Assembly: GCA_002501885.1 (NCBI GenBank)
Contig: DAON01000043.1
Span: forward strand, 1 to 12,575
Reading direction: 5' to 3'
DNA: 12,575 nucleotides
Origin: Euryarchaeota archaeon UBA220
GTDB lineage: Archaea > Thermoplasmatota > Poseidoniia > Poseidoniales > Thalassarchaeaceae
The notes beneath the pieces are model-generated. The model did no database searches. It saw nothing but the letters and a program-made list of their open reading frames with translations, and was not told the DNA's origin. Both the position numbers and the translations under genes were made by a program. Shown piece after piece: positions 5,720-12,575 of this stretch; position 1 is the first letter of the stretch; each line of letters begins with the position of its first letter.

Positions 5720-6877
5720 ATGAGTAGATGGGGTGCCGCCATGATGGTCTGTCTTCTCCTGCTCGCGGGCTGCTCGTCCCCCCCTCCGCCTGATATGGAT
5801 GGAGATGGAATTACGGACTCAGAGGATGCGGATCTTGATGGTGATGGATACAACAATACTGTCGAGCTAGATTGTATGAGTGATGCTTGGAATACGACTT
5901 CAATCCCATCTGACATTGATGGCGATGGAATATGTGATGTTTTTGATTCAGACATGGATGGCGACGGTCTGCCTAACGATTGGGAAGAAGAGAGGGGTTT
6001 CGATCCTCGCGATGCGGACAGCATGATGACCTGTCACGGAGAGTCTGTCTACTGCCTAAGGACATACGATGATTTCACATTCCCTGAGACTCACAATGCT
6101 TACTCTACTGTGGAAGACCAGTTTCTGATTGGAGTGAACCATTACACCGGCCTACAGTGGCAATGGGATGGCGGCATTAGGGCGTTCATGGTGGATTCAC
6201 ATCATCGAAGTGATGACAACACCAGTGCTGAGGATGTTAGGTTCTGTCATGGAACTGGGCAGTTCTTCCATCCGTGTCTATTCGGAGAGGTTGATGCCTT
6301 CGAATGGGTTAGTCTGCTTGGCTCGCTGATGGACAATAGTAGCGGTGATGTAGTTACGCTGTTGATTGAGAATTATGTGCCAGCGGAACATCTAGAGTTC
6401 CTATTCATGGAGACTGGAATGTATAATCGAATCTACACTCATACCCTAGGTGATCCTTGGCCTAGTCTGGGCGATTTGGTTCTGTCCGGGACCGACCTAG
6501 TAGTATTCTGGGAACAGTCTCAGAACAATGATTTCCCATGGTTACATGACTTTGGTGTATTCAGTTGGACTACAAACTATGCCGAGAATAGTGCTGAGGA
6601 AATGAGTTGTACAGTACATCGGGGAGATGGGTCACAACCGGTATGGCATCTGAATAATTGGCTCAGCAACGCATTTGGTTTACCAGACCCTGTTGGAGCA
6701 GTGGAAGTCAACGATTACGACAATCTTCTGAATAGGTCGATTGAATGCTGGCAGATTATGGACAATAGGCCCACATTCGTCGCTGTAGACTACTGGGAAG
6801 AAGGAGAAATCACCAATGTAACAATCACCTTGAACAAGATGTCACATTGGTCGGACCCCATTCCTGAGCACCCATAG
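5720..6877 (+). CDS. Secreted lipoprotein with DxDGDG repeats and PI-PLC-like phosphodiesterase domain
   Basis: From ATG 5720 the product has 385 residues. An 18-residue signal peptide (MSRWGAAMMVCLLLLAG) ends in a lipobox LLAGC with Cys18, so it should be lipid-anchored outside the cell. A Pro spacer and four Asp-rich repeats (DMDGDG, DLDGDG, DIDGDG, DMDGDG; residues 25-85) follow; these are thrombospondin-type-3-like calcium sites. The rest resembles the PI-PLC X fold. ETHNAYS (123-129, His125) matches the first catalytic His box (GTHDS in bacteria). WDGGIRAFMVDSHH (149-162) matches the DxGxRxxDxR strand. FCHG (175-178, His177) matches the second catalytic His. LLIENYVP is the next barrel strand. 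Such enzymes cleave phosphodiesters of inositol lipids or related head groups; the substrate is unknown. An in-frame ATG at 5693 would add nine residues ahead of a normal signal peptide, so I prefer 5720. It ends 41 nt before the Lhr helicase gene. Confidence 0.8.
   Translation: MSRWGAAMMVCLLLLAGCSSPPPPDMDGDGITDSEDADLDGDGYNNTVELDCMSDAWNTTSIPSDIDGDGICDVFDSDMDGDGLPNDWEEERGFDPRDADSMMTCHGESVYCLRTYDDFTFPETHNAYSTVEDQFLIGVNHYTGLQWQWDGGIRAFMVDSHHRSDDNTSAEDVRFCHGTGQFFHPCLFGEVDAFEWVSLLGSLMDNSSGDVVTLLIENYVPAEHLEFLFMETGMYNRIYTHTLGDPWPSLGDLVLSGTDLVVFWEQSQNNDFPWLHDFGVFSWTTNYAENSAEEMSCTVHRGDGSQPVWHLNNWLSNAFGLPDPVGAVEVNDYDNLLNRSIECWQIMDNRPTFVAVDYWEEGEITNVTITLNKMSHWSDPIPEHP
5792..6022 (+). repeat. Asp-rich DxDGDG (thrombospondin type 3-like) coding repeats
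   Basis: Four copies of D-x-D-G-D-G-hydrophobic sit in the lipoprotein, encoded by near-identical GAT-x-GATGGxGATGG units. Spacing alternates between short and long, with a Cys (C52, C72) in each intervening segment. The pattern predicts calcium-bound loops forming a stiff stalk between the lipid anchor and the phosphodiesterase domain. Confidence 0.75.
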
Positions 6878-6918
6878 TTGGTGCGAGGGTTTTCGGCTGT
6901 GCAATGAGGCGATGAGTC

Positions 6919-9900
6919 ATGTCCGAACAATCGGATGGTGATTTTCACCCTCTAGTCTCTGATTTGGTAGAAGAACTAGGATGGGAATTGACACCGATTC
7001 AGCAGGAATCAATGACTGGACTATTAGGCGGAGGGCATAGGCTGTTGCTAGCTCCCACGGGTAGCGGAAAAACCGAAGCTGCAGTGCTGCCATTGGCATC
7101 TAGAGCGCTTTCCGAAGAATGGAGTGGGTTGTCGATTCTGTATGTAACTCCACTCAGGGCCCTGAATCGTGATATTGACAGGAGGCTGGGGGTAATGCTT
7201 GAGCCTCTAGGTTTGACTGTTGGGCTACGTCACGGAGATACTCCGCAGAGTGAGAGGACGCGTCAATCTCGATCGCCTCCTAATCTGTTAGTAACTACTC
7301 CTGAGACTTTGCAAATTATGCTTCTAGGAAGTCGGCTCAGACAGCATCTAGCCGGAGTGCGGGCCATAGTAATCGATGAGGTTCACGATTTGGCCGCATC
7401 CGAGCGAGGTTCGCAATTATTGGTAGGTATTGCAAGAATTGAGGAGTACTGCAGTGAGTCGATTCAGAGAGTGGGTTTGTCTGCCACCGTTGGCAATCCG
7501 AACGAGATGGCAAGATGGATGCATTCTGATGCTGAGCCTGTACATGGACCTGCTCCGAGGACTACTATGATCGAAGTGCATAGGGAGAGAATCATGCCCG
7601 AGGATGAGGTCATGTCCGTTGAGTGGTCTATTTCTCCAAGTTCCGTGGCTGCATTCAGATCACTTTCTCTGACTCTACTTGAGGACCATCCTTCTCTTGT
7701 TTTCGTGAACTCAAGAAGTGCGGCTGAAACTGTCGCACAGAGGCTGTCTAATCTTTCGCCCGAACTAACAGTCGGAGTGCATCACGGCAGCCTAGCTGCT
7801 GAAACTAGGAGAGAGATGGAGAATGCTCTGCGTGCGGGCGAGTTGCATGCTCTAATCTGCACAAGTAGCCTTGAGCTAGGAATTGACATTGGAACGATTC
7901 GTAGAGTACACCAGATACAGAGCCCGAGGGCAGTGGATCGGATGCTGCAACGATTGGGGAGAGCGGAGCATCACATGGGTGGGACCGGGCGTGGCCGAGT
8001 TCTGGCTTGGGATACAGATGGTATCGCAGAGGCTGGGGTCATCGCCCGAAGAGCGATGGAAGGAGAGATTGAGGGAGTCGAGTGGAGAATTAATCCTGGA
8101 ATCGTAGTGGCAAACCAATTTCTCCAAATGTCAATAGAAAGAGGAGTGGTGCCCCTTGCAATAGCCACAGGAATTCTGCAGAAATGTTCGATTCTAAGAG
8201 AATGGTCTCATGATTCAACTCTAGCAGTCCTCAGAGTGCTCGATGATCGTTGGTTACTTAGACTAATTGAGAATCCTGCAGATTCTGATGTTACGACTTG
8301 GTCAACTAAGTTGTGGGCGGAACTCGCTTCGCGCAGCAAAGGAGATGTCCCTGCAGAGCGCCCCTCTTGGGACGATGAAATTCCTGATTCGGATAAGGAA
8401 AAATGGCGACGGGAATTTTTACAGGTCCTACCAGAATCGCTCAAGGGCGGGTGGTTTTCTCCAGCTGGTAGACTTGGAAAGACCCGTGGTGACCATTACT
8501 CGATGATTCCTGATGAAATGTCATACAGAGTCAGAGACGCAGTAACTCGCAGAGTCTTGGGGTCAGTAGACGAAGCATTCGTACTTTCTTTGGGAGAAGA
8601 TAGTGGTGAGTCTTTAGGTCGAACGCGTAGATTCGTCATGGCAGGAAGAACTTGGGAGATTATCGATGCAGACCCCGAGCAGGAGGAATTGCTTGTTGCC
8701 CCGGTGAAGGAAAGTGGTGAGGCCCCGATTTGGGCTGGAGAGTTGCCTCCTGTTCCTAGAGAAGTTGCCGAAGAGGTCGGGAGGATGCGTAGAAGCGCTG
8801 CAATAGAAATTGGAGCATTGCCCGAAGACAGTAGATGTGTACCGTTCTCAGACTATCCTCTATCTGAGATTGCTGCCGAAACTATTGTCACAAGCGTTGC
8901 AGAACACCTTGACGCGACAGGGGCACTTCCTGATGATAAGACAATGACTGTAGAGGATAGGGATGGAACAATCGTACTGAACACCTGTCGCGGCTCCAAA
9001 ATAAACGAGGCTTTGGCTCACTTCATTCAGGCTATGGGCTCGATGCTACAAGGAAAGATGGGCAGGGCCCTAGTTGACCCGTACAGAATATCATTCCAAG
9101 TTCCTGGAATGACTGCAGGAAATGTAGTCGAGTGGTTACAAGAGACCCCTCCAGATGCTATTCCCTCGATTCTAAGGATGACCATTCCCAATGGTCTTGC
9201 TGTCAGGTGGAGAGTGGTGCAAGTTGCCCGTAGAATGGGGGTGCTGGCAAAGGGCGTAGATCCAAGGAAGGTCAATCTAGAGGGATTGATGGAAAGGTAT
9301 CGAGGGACTCCTGTAATCGAAGAGTCACTCGACAAGCTGTTTCACGAGAGAATGGACATAGACTCAGCCGTAGATGTGATGAGGGAGATTCAGAATGGCT
9401 CCATAGGAGTCTCCCATACAGCAACCGGGCCACTGGGAATGAGTCCTAAAGGTGAACGTGACCTGTTACTTCCATCTTGGTCTGACAAGGAACTCAGGGA
9501 GCGATTAGAGATTCGTCTAGTCAATGAGAGGGCGGTTCTAATTTGTCTCAACTGTCAGAGTAAGAGGAGAGGTCGAGTGGGCAGGATGGAAGAGCGGATC
9601 GAAGAGTGTTCTTCTTGCGGCGGTAGGATGCTTGCTTGCGCCCCAGAGAGAATGGAGAGTATGTTGGCTGATTGGGTTTCCAGCAGAGATCCTAACATTC
9701 GAGGCAAGATGGAGAAGAACGCAGCATTGGTACGAAACCACGGAGTTGAAGCAGTGATGTGTCTGATGGGTCGTGGAATAGCAGAGGAGACTGCTACTAG
9801 AATTATGCGTGGGCATGTGAAGGGCGAGAGAATTAGATTGTTGAGATCTATTCACAATGCTGAGTTGAAGTATGCGCGGACTCGAAGGTACTGGTCTTGA
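6919..9900 (+). CDS. lhr: Lhr-family superfamily 2 ATP-dependent helicase
   Basis: The 993-residue protein has a full SF2 helicase core: TPIQQ (25-29, Q motif), APTGSGKT (45-52, Walker A), TPLRALNRD (77-85), TTPETL (126-131), DEVH (153-156, Walker B), SAT (188-190), VFVNSRS (261-267), TSSLELGIDIG (315-325), and QRLGRAEHHMGG (344-355, motif VI). A long C-terminal part follows, as in Lhr proteins (winged helix, beta-barrel and the Lhr-specific domain). It includes a zinc-ribbon-type C876-x2-C879...C897-x2-C900, seen in archaeal Lhr. Lhr enzymes translocate 3' to 5' on single-stranded DNA and unwind forks and RNA:DNA hybrids in repair or recombination. Motif VI has Glu350 where the family usually has Gly (GRAGH). 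The start ATG 6919 has GAGG 9 nt upstream. The length suits archaeal Lhr; the gene is intact. Which subclass (aLhr1 or aLhr2) it belongs to cannot be settled by eye. Confidence 0.9.
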   Translation: MSEQSDGDFHPLVSDLVEELGWELTPIQQESMTGLLGGGHRLLLAPTGSGKTEAAVLPLASRALSEEWSGLSILYVTPLRALNRDIDRRLGVMLEPLGLTVGLRHGDTPQSERTRQSRSPPNLLVTTPETLQIMLLGSRLRQHLAGVRAIVIDEVHDLAASERGSQLLVGIARIEEYCSESIQRVGLSATVGNPNEMARWMHSDAEPVHGPAPRTTMIEVHRERIMPEDEVMSVEWSISPSSVAAFRSLSLTLLEDHPSLVFVNSRSAAETVAQRLSNLSPELTVGVHHGSLAAETRREMENALRAGELHALICTSSLELGIDIGTIRRVHQIQSPRAVDRMLQRLGRAEHHMGGTGRGRVLAWDTDGIAEAGVIARRAMEGEIEGVEWRINPGIVVANQFLQMSIERGVVPLAIATGILQKCSILREWSHDSTLAVLRVLDDRWLLRLIENPADSDVTTWSTKLWAELASRSKGDVPAERPSWDDEIPDSDKEKWRREFLQVLPESLKGGWFSPAGRLGKTRGDHYSMIPDEMSYRVRDAVTRRVLGSVDEAFVLSLGEDSGESLGRTRRFVMAGRTWEIIDADPEQEELLVAPVKESGEAPIWAGELPPVPREVAEEVGRMRRSAAIEIGALPEDSRCVPFSDYPLSEIAAETIVTSVAEHLDATGALPDDKTMTVEDRDGTIVLNTCRGSKINEALAHFIQAMGSMLQGKMGRALVDPYRISFQVPGMTAGNVVEWLQETPPDAIPSILRMTIPNGLAVRWRVVQVARRMGVLAKGVDPRKVNLEGLMERYRGTPVIEESLDKLFHERMDIDSAVDVMREIQNGSIGVSHTATGPLGMSPKGERDLLLPSWSDKELRERLEIRLVNERAVLICLNCQSKRRGRVGRMEERIEECSSCGGRMLACAPERMESMLADWVSSRDPNIRGKMEKNAALVRNHGVEAVMCLMGRGIAEETATRIMRGHVKGERIRLLRSIHNAELKYARTRRYWS

Positions 9901-9936
9901 CGAAATCGCTATGCACGGCGTTCACATCGTAATACT

Positions 9937-10479
9937 GTGCTGATTGGTCTGACAGGTCGTTACGCCTCGGGAAAATCCACAGTTGTTGATTGGCTTGTTT
10001 CTAGAGGATTCGCAAGTGAATCATGCTCTGACTCGATTCGAGTTTATCTCAAAGAGAACGGAATTGAAGAGTCAAGGGAGAATTTAATCGAAGGTGGAAA
10101 TGAATTGCGAAGGACCGGGGGGCCTGGGATTCTAGCCGAGATGTTACTTGAGAGACTAGATGGAAAGAATGCTGTGATTGATTCTATTCGAACACCGGGT
10201 GAAGTGGAAGCCTTGCGAGAGCGTGAAGACTTCGTTCTAATCGAAGTGCGGGCAGGGATGGAGGCGCGCTGGCAAAGAGCCAAATCTCGTGGTAGAACTG
10301 GGGATATTTCGGATAAGCAGACTTTCTTTGCAAATGAAGAGAAAGAAGCTGTAGCCAAAGATGAGTCGGGTCAAGCTCTGAACGCAACTGCTGAAATGGC
10401 AGATCTGATTATGATCAACGATGGTTCAATCGAAGATTTGTACTCAGACTTGGAAGAGATGCTGGAAAGATTTTCCTAA
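9937..10479 (+). CDS. UPF0200-type P-loop nucleotide kinase-like protein (dephospho-CoA kinase-like)
   Basis: The 180-residue protein starts with a P-loop, GLTGRYASGKST (4-15). It continues with the archaeal UPF0200 pattern: a GGNELRRTGGPGILAEML helix, the AVIDSIRTPGEVEALRE segment (94-110), an EVRAGMEARWQRAKSRGR lid (118-135), and ADLIMINDGS near the end. Proteins with this pattern are often named dephospho-CoA kinase or adenylate-kinase-like, but the true reaction of UPF0200 is not firmly known; archaeal dephospho-CoA kinase activity has been assigned to a different family (DUF359) in Thermococcus. I therefore keep the name general. The start is GTG 9937, 36 nt after the Lhr stop, with no visible Shine-Dalgarno. 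It is probably co-transcribed with lhr. Its TAA interlocks with the TAG of the converging dCMP deaminase. Confidence 0.8.
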   Translation: MLIGLTGRYASGKSTVVDWLVSRGFASESCSDSIRVYLKENGIEESRENLIEGGNELRRTGGPGILAEMLLERLDGKNAVIDSIRTPGEVEALREREDFVLIEVRAGMEARWQRAKSRGRTGDISDKQTFFANEEKEAVAKDESGQALNATAEMADLIMINDGSIEDLYSDLEEMLERFS

Positions 10480-10913
10480 GCCTGTCTGACCTTTACTCCA
10501 GCCTCTTCCATCATCGCTGATGCAGTAGCGAAATCATCCTGCCATCTGTCTGGAATATCGATATCGGCAGGATAGACTACCTCTGACACACCAGCCTGGA
10601 TTAGGGATCTGGTGCATCTGGAGCATGGTGGCCATGTCACATATGCTGTATTTCCCTTGAGTGAGATTCCTGTTCTCGCCGCATGCATAATCGCATTCTC
10701 CTCTGCATGACAGATTAGAGGATATTTCTGCTCTCGGTCTGCTAGTCTCTCCTCATCATCCTCAATGCCGCGTGGGAAACCATTGAATCCAGTAGATCGA
10801 ATCTCTCTGTCTTCACCTACTACTACACATCCGACCTTAGTGGACGGGTCTTTGCTCCAAGTGGAAATATGAGTCGCTAGGTCGAGAAATCTCTTGTCCC
10901 ACTTCTCACTCAT
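10476..10913 (-). CDS. dCMP deaminase
   Basis: This 145-residue zinc enzyme of the cytidine/deoxycytidylate deaminase family has the proton-shuttle box CHAEENAIMHA (68-78; His69 zinc ligand, Glu71 acid/base) and PPCSRC (95-100; Cys97 and Cys100 zinc ligands). The preceding KDPSTKVGCVVV (21-32) and STGFNGFPRGIEDD (40-53) fit dCMP deaminase specifically rather than cytidine deaminase, as does KYPLICHAE. The enzyme converts dCMP to dUMP in the cytoplasm, feeding thymidylate synthesis. Length is normal. The start is supported by GAGGTG (10919-10924 on the - strand) 5 nt before ATG, and this Shine-Dalgarno overlaps the stop of the upstream small membrane protein, so the two are coupled. It is the last gene of a - strand unit that begins with the FolC-like gene. 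Confidence 0.92.
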   Translation of the reverse strand: MSEKWDKRFLDLATHISTWSKDPSTKVGCVVVGEDREIRSTGFNGFPRGIEDDEERLADREQKYPLICHAEENAIMHAARTGISLKGNTAYVTWPPCSRCTRSLIQAGVSEVVYPADIDIPDRWQDDFATASAMMEEAGVKVRQA

Positions 10914-10922
10914 GCGTACACC

Positions 10923-11246
10923 TCAGGGTCTCCCACCGGGAGGGTCGTTATCTCGGTTCGCCTCGGTCCTGCTGGGATCATAACCCTCCCAGACTGAAGG
11001 ATTTGCGTAGCAATCAGGGTCGTCCTCATCTGCTTGGCCTCCCTTATCATTGTCAATTCCATCTCCGCATTCTCCCTCTGAAACAGTAGATTTCGGAAGT
11101 ATGCTATCGACTCCACCGCCTGATGCAAGAACAATCAGAATACCCAGAAGAACAACTGTCAGTCCTGCCAGTATCACTTTCGATGCTGAGTCCTTGGACT
11201 CAACGACGACTTTCACTTCGACCTTATCGTCAGGCTTCTCAGTCAT
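10923..11246 (-). CDS. Small single-pass membrane protein with Cys-framed acidic metal-binding-type motif
   Basis: From ATG 11246 this is 107 residues. It has a charged N-terminal segment (MTEKPDDKVEVKVVVESKD), one membrane helix (about 24-43), and a C-terminal part probably outside the cell. That part holds ECGDGIDNDKGG...DEDDPDCY (59-80), matching the C-x-D-G-x-D-N-D...D-D-x-D-C motif found once or many times in secreted proteins and thought to bind calcium; Cys60 and Cys79 likely pair. The tail is Pro/Gly/Asp-rich and disordered. An upstream in-frame TTG (11267) would add seven residues, but the ATG is the simpler choice. It lies 39 nt after the FolC-like gene and 9 nt before dCMP deaminase. 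Function is unknown; its place between two folate/nucleotide genes may be only operon hitch-hiking. Confidence 0.78.
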   Translation of the reverse strand: MTEKPDDKVEVKVVVESKDSASKVILAGLTVVLLGILIVLASGGGVDSILPKSTVSEGECGDGIDNDKGGQADEDDPDCYANPSVWEGYDPSRTEANRDNDPPGGRP

Positions 11247-11285
11247 ACTATGAGAGAACCACCGCAAGTCATCATACTTGGGTTC

Positions 11286-12458
11286 TTAGTGAGAAGACAA
11301 AGATTCCCATAGATCCCAATCGTTACTTTCAACCATATGTCTGAACAAATCCCCAACTAAATATACGCTGCCTAGAACAATGAGATCATAGTTACCTTCG
11401 ACTGCCATCTCTGAAGCGATTTCGAAAGCCTCCACTGGATTCTCGTATGCGGAATCTGGTACGACTCCCAATTTTCTCAGTGTCTTTTCCAGACTATTGA
11501 TCTGCACCGCTGGATTGCGTCCAGAAATTGGTTCAGTTAGTACCAATCCACTGAAGAGTGAGTTTGATTGCAATTGACTAACAAGCGGTGCGAGTGTCTC
11601 TTTGAGATCTTTCTTTGCAGTCATACCTAGTAGGATTACACATGGCCTTTCTACCTCGGAAAGGTCGGCTGCCAAGCTCTCTGCATTGTGAGCAGCACTA
11701 ATTCTAGTTGTGATGCCCTCAATCCAATCGCTACCGAATCCTGGTGAGCGCCCAGGCCAGACACATTGTGTTGAGTTAGTTGACCATCCGAGAATAGTTG
11801 CTGCTTCGCGAACCATGGCTGTGTAGTTATTCCAAGGAGTTTGGCTCTGACTAATCCACCAAGATAGATCAGAACCTGCAATTTCCTCGATTACTTCTCT
11901 GACTTCGGGGTCACTGTGCTGCAATGCAATCATAGGAACTCCTGGACGATGGATTGAGGCTTTCTCAAATGCGATTTCACGAAGAGTTTCGCCAAGATAT
12001 TCACTGTGCTCCATCGATACGGTGGTTAAGAAGCATAAATCTGCATCCACCAATCTAGTCGCGTCAAGCCTACCGCCCATCCCAGTCTCAATAATTCCTC
12101 TTTGCACTCCTGCCTCACTGAATGCCACCATTGCTGCAAGGAAAGTGGTCTCGAAATAAGTCGGACTGCATTTTGGATCCAGTTCTGAGGCTTCCCTTAC
12201 CTTAGTAAGTGCTCTATCGAAGTTTTTTGGTGCAATAGGTCTGCCATCAATTCGGATACGCTCCTCCACAGTCATTAGATGTGGAGAAGTGAATAACCCA
12301 GTTGTCAGACCACTTGCTGAAGCAGCAGCAGACAGTTGGACGCATAGTGATCCCTTGCCGTTACTGCCTGCAACATGAACTGAAGGAAAGTCAAGTTGAG
12401 GTTGGCCTAGTCTGGATAATAGAATCCGACAATTTTCTAGGCCCAATTTCATCCCCAT
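11286..12458 (-). CDS. folC: FolC-like Mur ligase: folylpolyglutamate / dihydrofolate synthase
   Basis: From ATG 12458 the product has 390 residues. Visible motifs are VHVAGSNGKGS (27-37, ATP P-loop), LFTSPHLMTVEERIRIDG (55-72), TYFETTFLAAM (100-110), ETGMGGRLDATR (124-135), and VSMEHSEYLGETLREIAFEKASI (147-169, with Lys166 at the carbamylated-lysine position). These identify FolC, which joins glutamate to dihydropteroate or to folates using ATP in the cytoplasm. The C-terminal ligase domain is present (PGRSPGF, then ILLGMTAKKD). The frame stays open upstream to 12534, and the upstream residues (NPRKWLDSRIS) match the family's W-L/I-x-x-R-I/L-x-F-G start in B. subtilis FolC. The real protein therefore probably begins beyond the ATG, perhaps at ATC 12494. 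Which of the two FolC activities it has cannot be read from sequence. It heads a three-gene unit with dCMP deaminase. Confidence 0.88.
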   Translation of the reverse strand: MGMKLGLENCRILLSRLGQPQLDFPSVHVAGSNGKGSLCVQLSAAASASGLTTGLFTSPHLMTVEERIRIDGRPIAPKNFDRALTKVREASELDPKCSPTYFETTFLAAMVAFSEAGVQRGIIETGMGGRLDATRLVDADLCFLTTVSMEHSEYLGETLREIAFEKASIHRPGVPMIALQHSDPEVREVIEEIAGSDLSWWISQSQTPWNNYTAMVREAATILGWSTNSTQCVWPGRSPGFGSDWIEGITTRISAAHNAESLAADLSEVERPCVILLGMTAKKDLKETLAPLVSQLQSNSLFSGLVLTEPISGRNPAVQINSLEKTLRKLGVVPDSAYENPVEAFEIASEMAVEGNYDLIVLGSVYLVGDLFRHMVESNDWDLWESLSSH

Positions 12459-12498
12459 AGAGATGCGTGAATCTAGCCATTTGCGTGGATTGATACCG

Positions 12499-12508
12499 AT
12501 TCCTCCTA
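12499..12508 (-). promoter_or_regulatory. Strong Shine-Dalgarno upstream of folC, positioned for a non-ATG start
   Basis: On the - strand TAGGAGGAAT contains GGAGG (12502-12506), one of the best matches to the 16S anti-Shine-Dalgarno in the window. The folC-frame codon ATC at 12492-12494 begins 7 nt after it. The annotated-type ATG (12458) is 43 nt away, too far to be served by it. An out-of-frame ATG lies at 12478-12480. Confidence 0.55.
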
Positions 12509-12543
12509 TTTTTCGCTGGTGTGCGTGAACGGGTCAAGGTGAT

Positions 12544-12575
12544 ATGGCTCATGAAGTTCGTGGGGGCATGGATGG
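12544..12575 (+). CDS. Possible start of a divergent gene, cut by the window edge
   Basis: An ATG at 12544 (MAHEVRGGMD...) stays open to the edge and is directly preceded by AAGGTGAT. A second open frame begins at GTG 12521 (VRERVKVIWLMKFVGAWM...). Only 10-18 codons are visible, so I cannot choose between them or name a product. A divergent gene is likely only because the sequence must contain something upstream of folC. Confidence 0.2.
   Translation, partial: MAHEVRGGMD

Noticed and set aside
5704..6024. - strand frame rich in PSPSMS repeats
   Set aside because: Its repeats are just the complement of the GATGGAGATGG codons for the Asp-rich repeats in the lipoprotein.
10910..11134. Alternative - strand frame over the small membrane protein
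   Set aside because: The other frame has a membrane helix and a known Cys/Asp motif; this one has neither and overlaps the deaminase start.
1..12575. CRISPR arrays, insertion sequences, phage genes, tRNA or rRNA genes
   Set aside because: No regularly spaced repeats, transposase-like frames, terminal inverted repeats, tRNA cloverleaf sequence or rRNA sequence were seen, and the gaps between genes are too short to hold most of these.

Overview
The window is a gene-dense piece (no gap between genes exceeds about 110 bases) of an archaeal chromosome. It is most likely from a marine euryarchaeon of the Marine Group II / Poseidoniales type. That placement is inferred from an MC1-type archaeal chromatin protein, an archaeal/eukaryotic-type (Ser-His) signal peptidase, a stand-alone Lrp-type RAM domain, an archaeal Lhr helicase, an Hjc-like nuclease, a UPF0200-type kinase, and Asp-rich (DxDGDG) surface lipoprotein sequence. 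No rRNA, tRNA, insertion sequence, CRISPR array or phage gene is visible.

Layout, left to right. The window opens with the C-terminus of a succinate dehydrogenase iron-sulfur subunit (+), which runs toward an MC1 chromatin protein gene (-); a small hairpin between them could end both transcripts. Next is a stand-alone RAM (Lrp/AsnC C-terminal) protein (-), divergent from a pair on the + strand: a variant macro-domain protein and an Hjc-like PD-(D/E)XK nuclease. A short coiled-coil ORF (-) follows. It is divergent from a 500-residue site-2 protease with a PDZ-like insert. The protease gene overlaps, tail to tail, a two-gene unit on the - strand: an unknown four-helix membrane protein translationally coupled to a type I signal peptidase.

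The middle of the window holds a secreted lipoprotein with calcium-binding-type DxDGDG repeats and a PI-PLC-like phosphodiesterase domain, then a complete 993-residue Lhr-family helicase and a UPF0200-type P-loop kinase, all on +. These converge, with interlocking stop codons, on a three-gene - strand unit: FolC-like Mur ligase, a small single-pass membrane protein with a Cys-framed acidic motif, and dCMP deaminase. FolC and dCMP deaminase both touch folate/thymidylate metabolism, so this unit has a plausible shared theme.

The points most worth following are: (1) the FolC gene has no ATG/GTG/TTG start in front of its conserved N-terminus, yet carries a strong Shine-Dalgarno sequence 7 nt before an in-frame ATC; (2) the PI-PLC-like Asp-rich lipoprotein; (3) the membrane-proteolysis neighbourhood of S2P, signal peptidase and an unknown membrane protein; (4) the macro-domain/nuclease pair, whose macro domain has a changed ADP-ribose loop. 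I see no clear evidence for a wholly new multi-gene system; most of the window is conserved archaeal housekeeping plus a few uncharacterised proteins.
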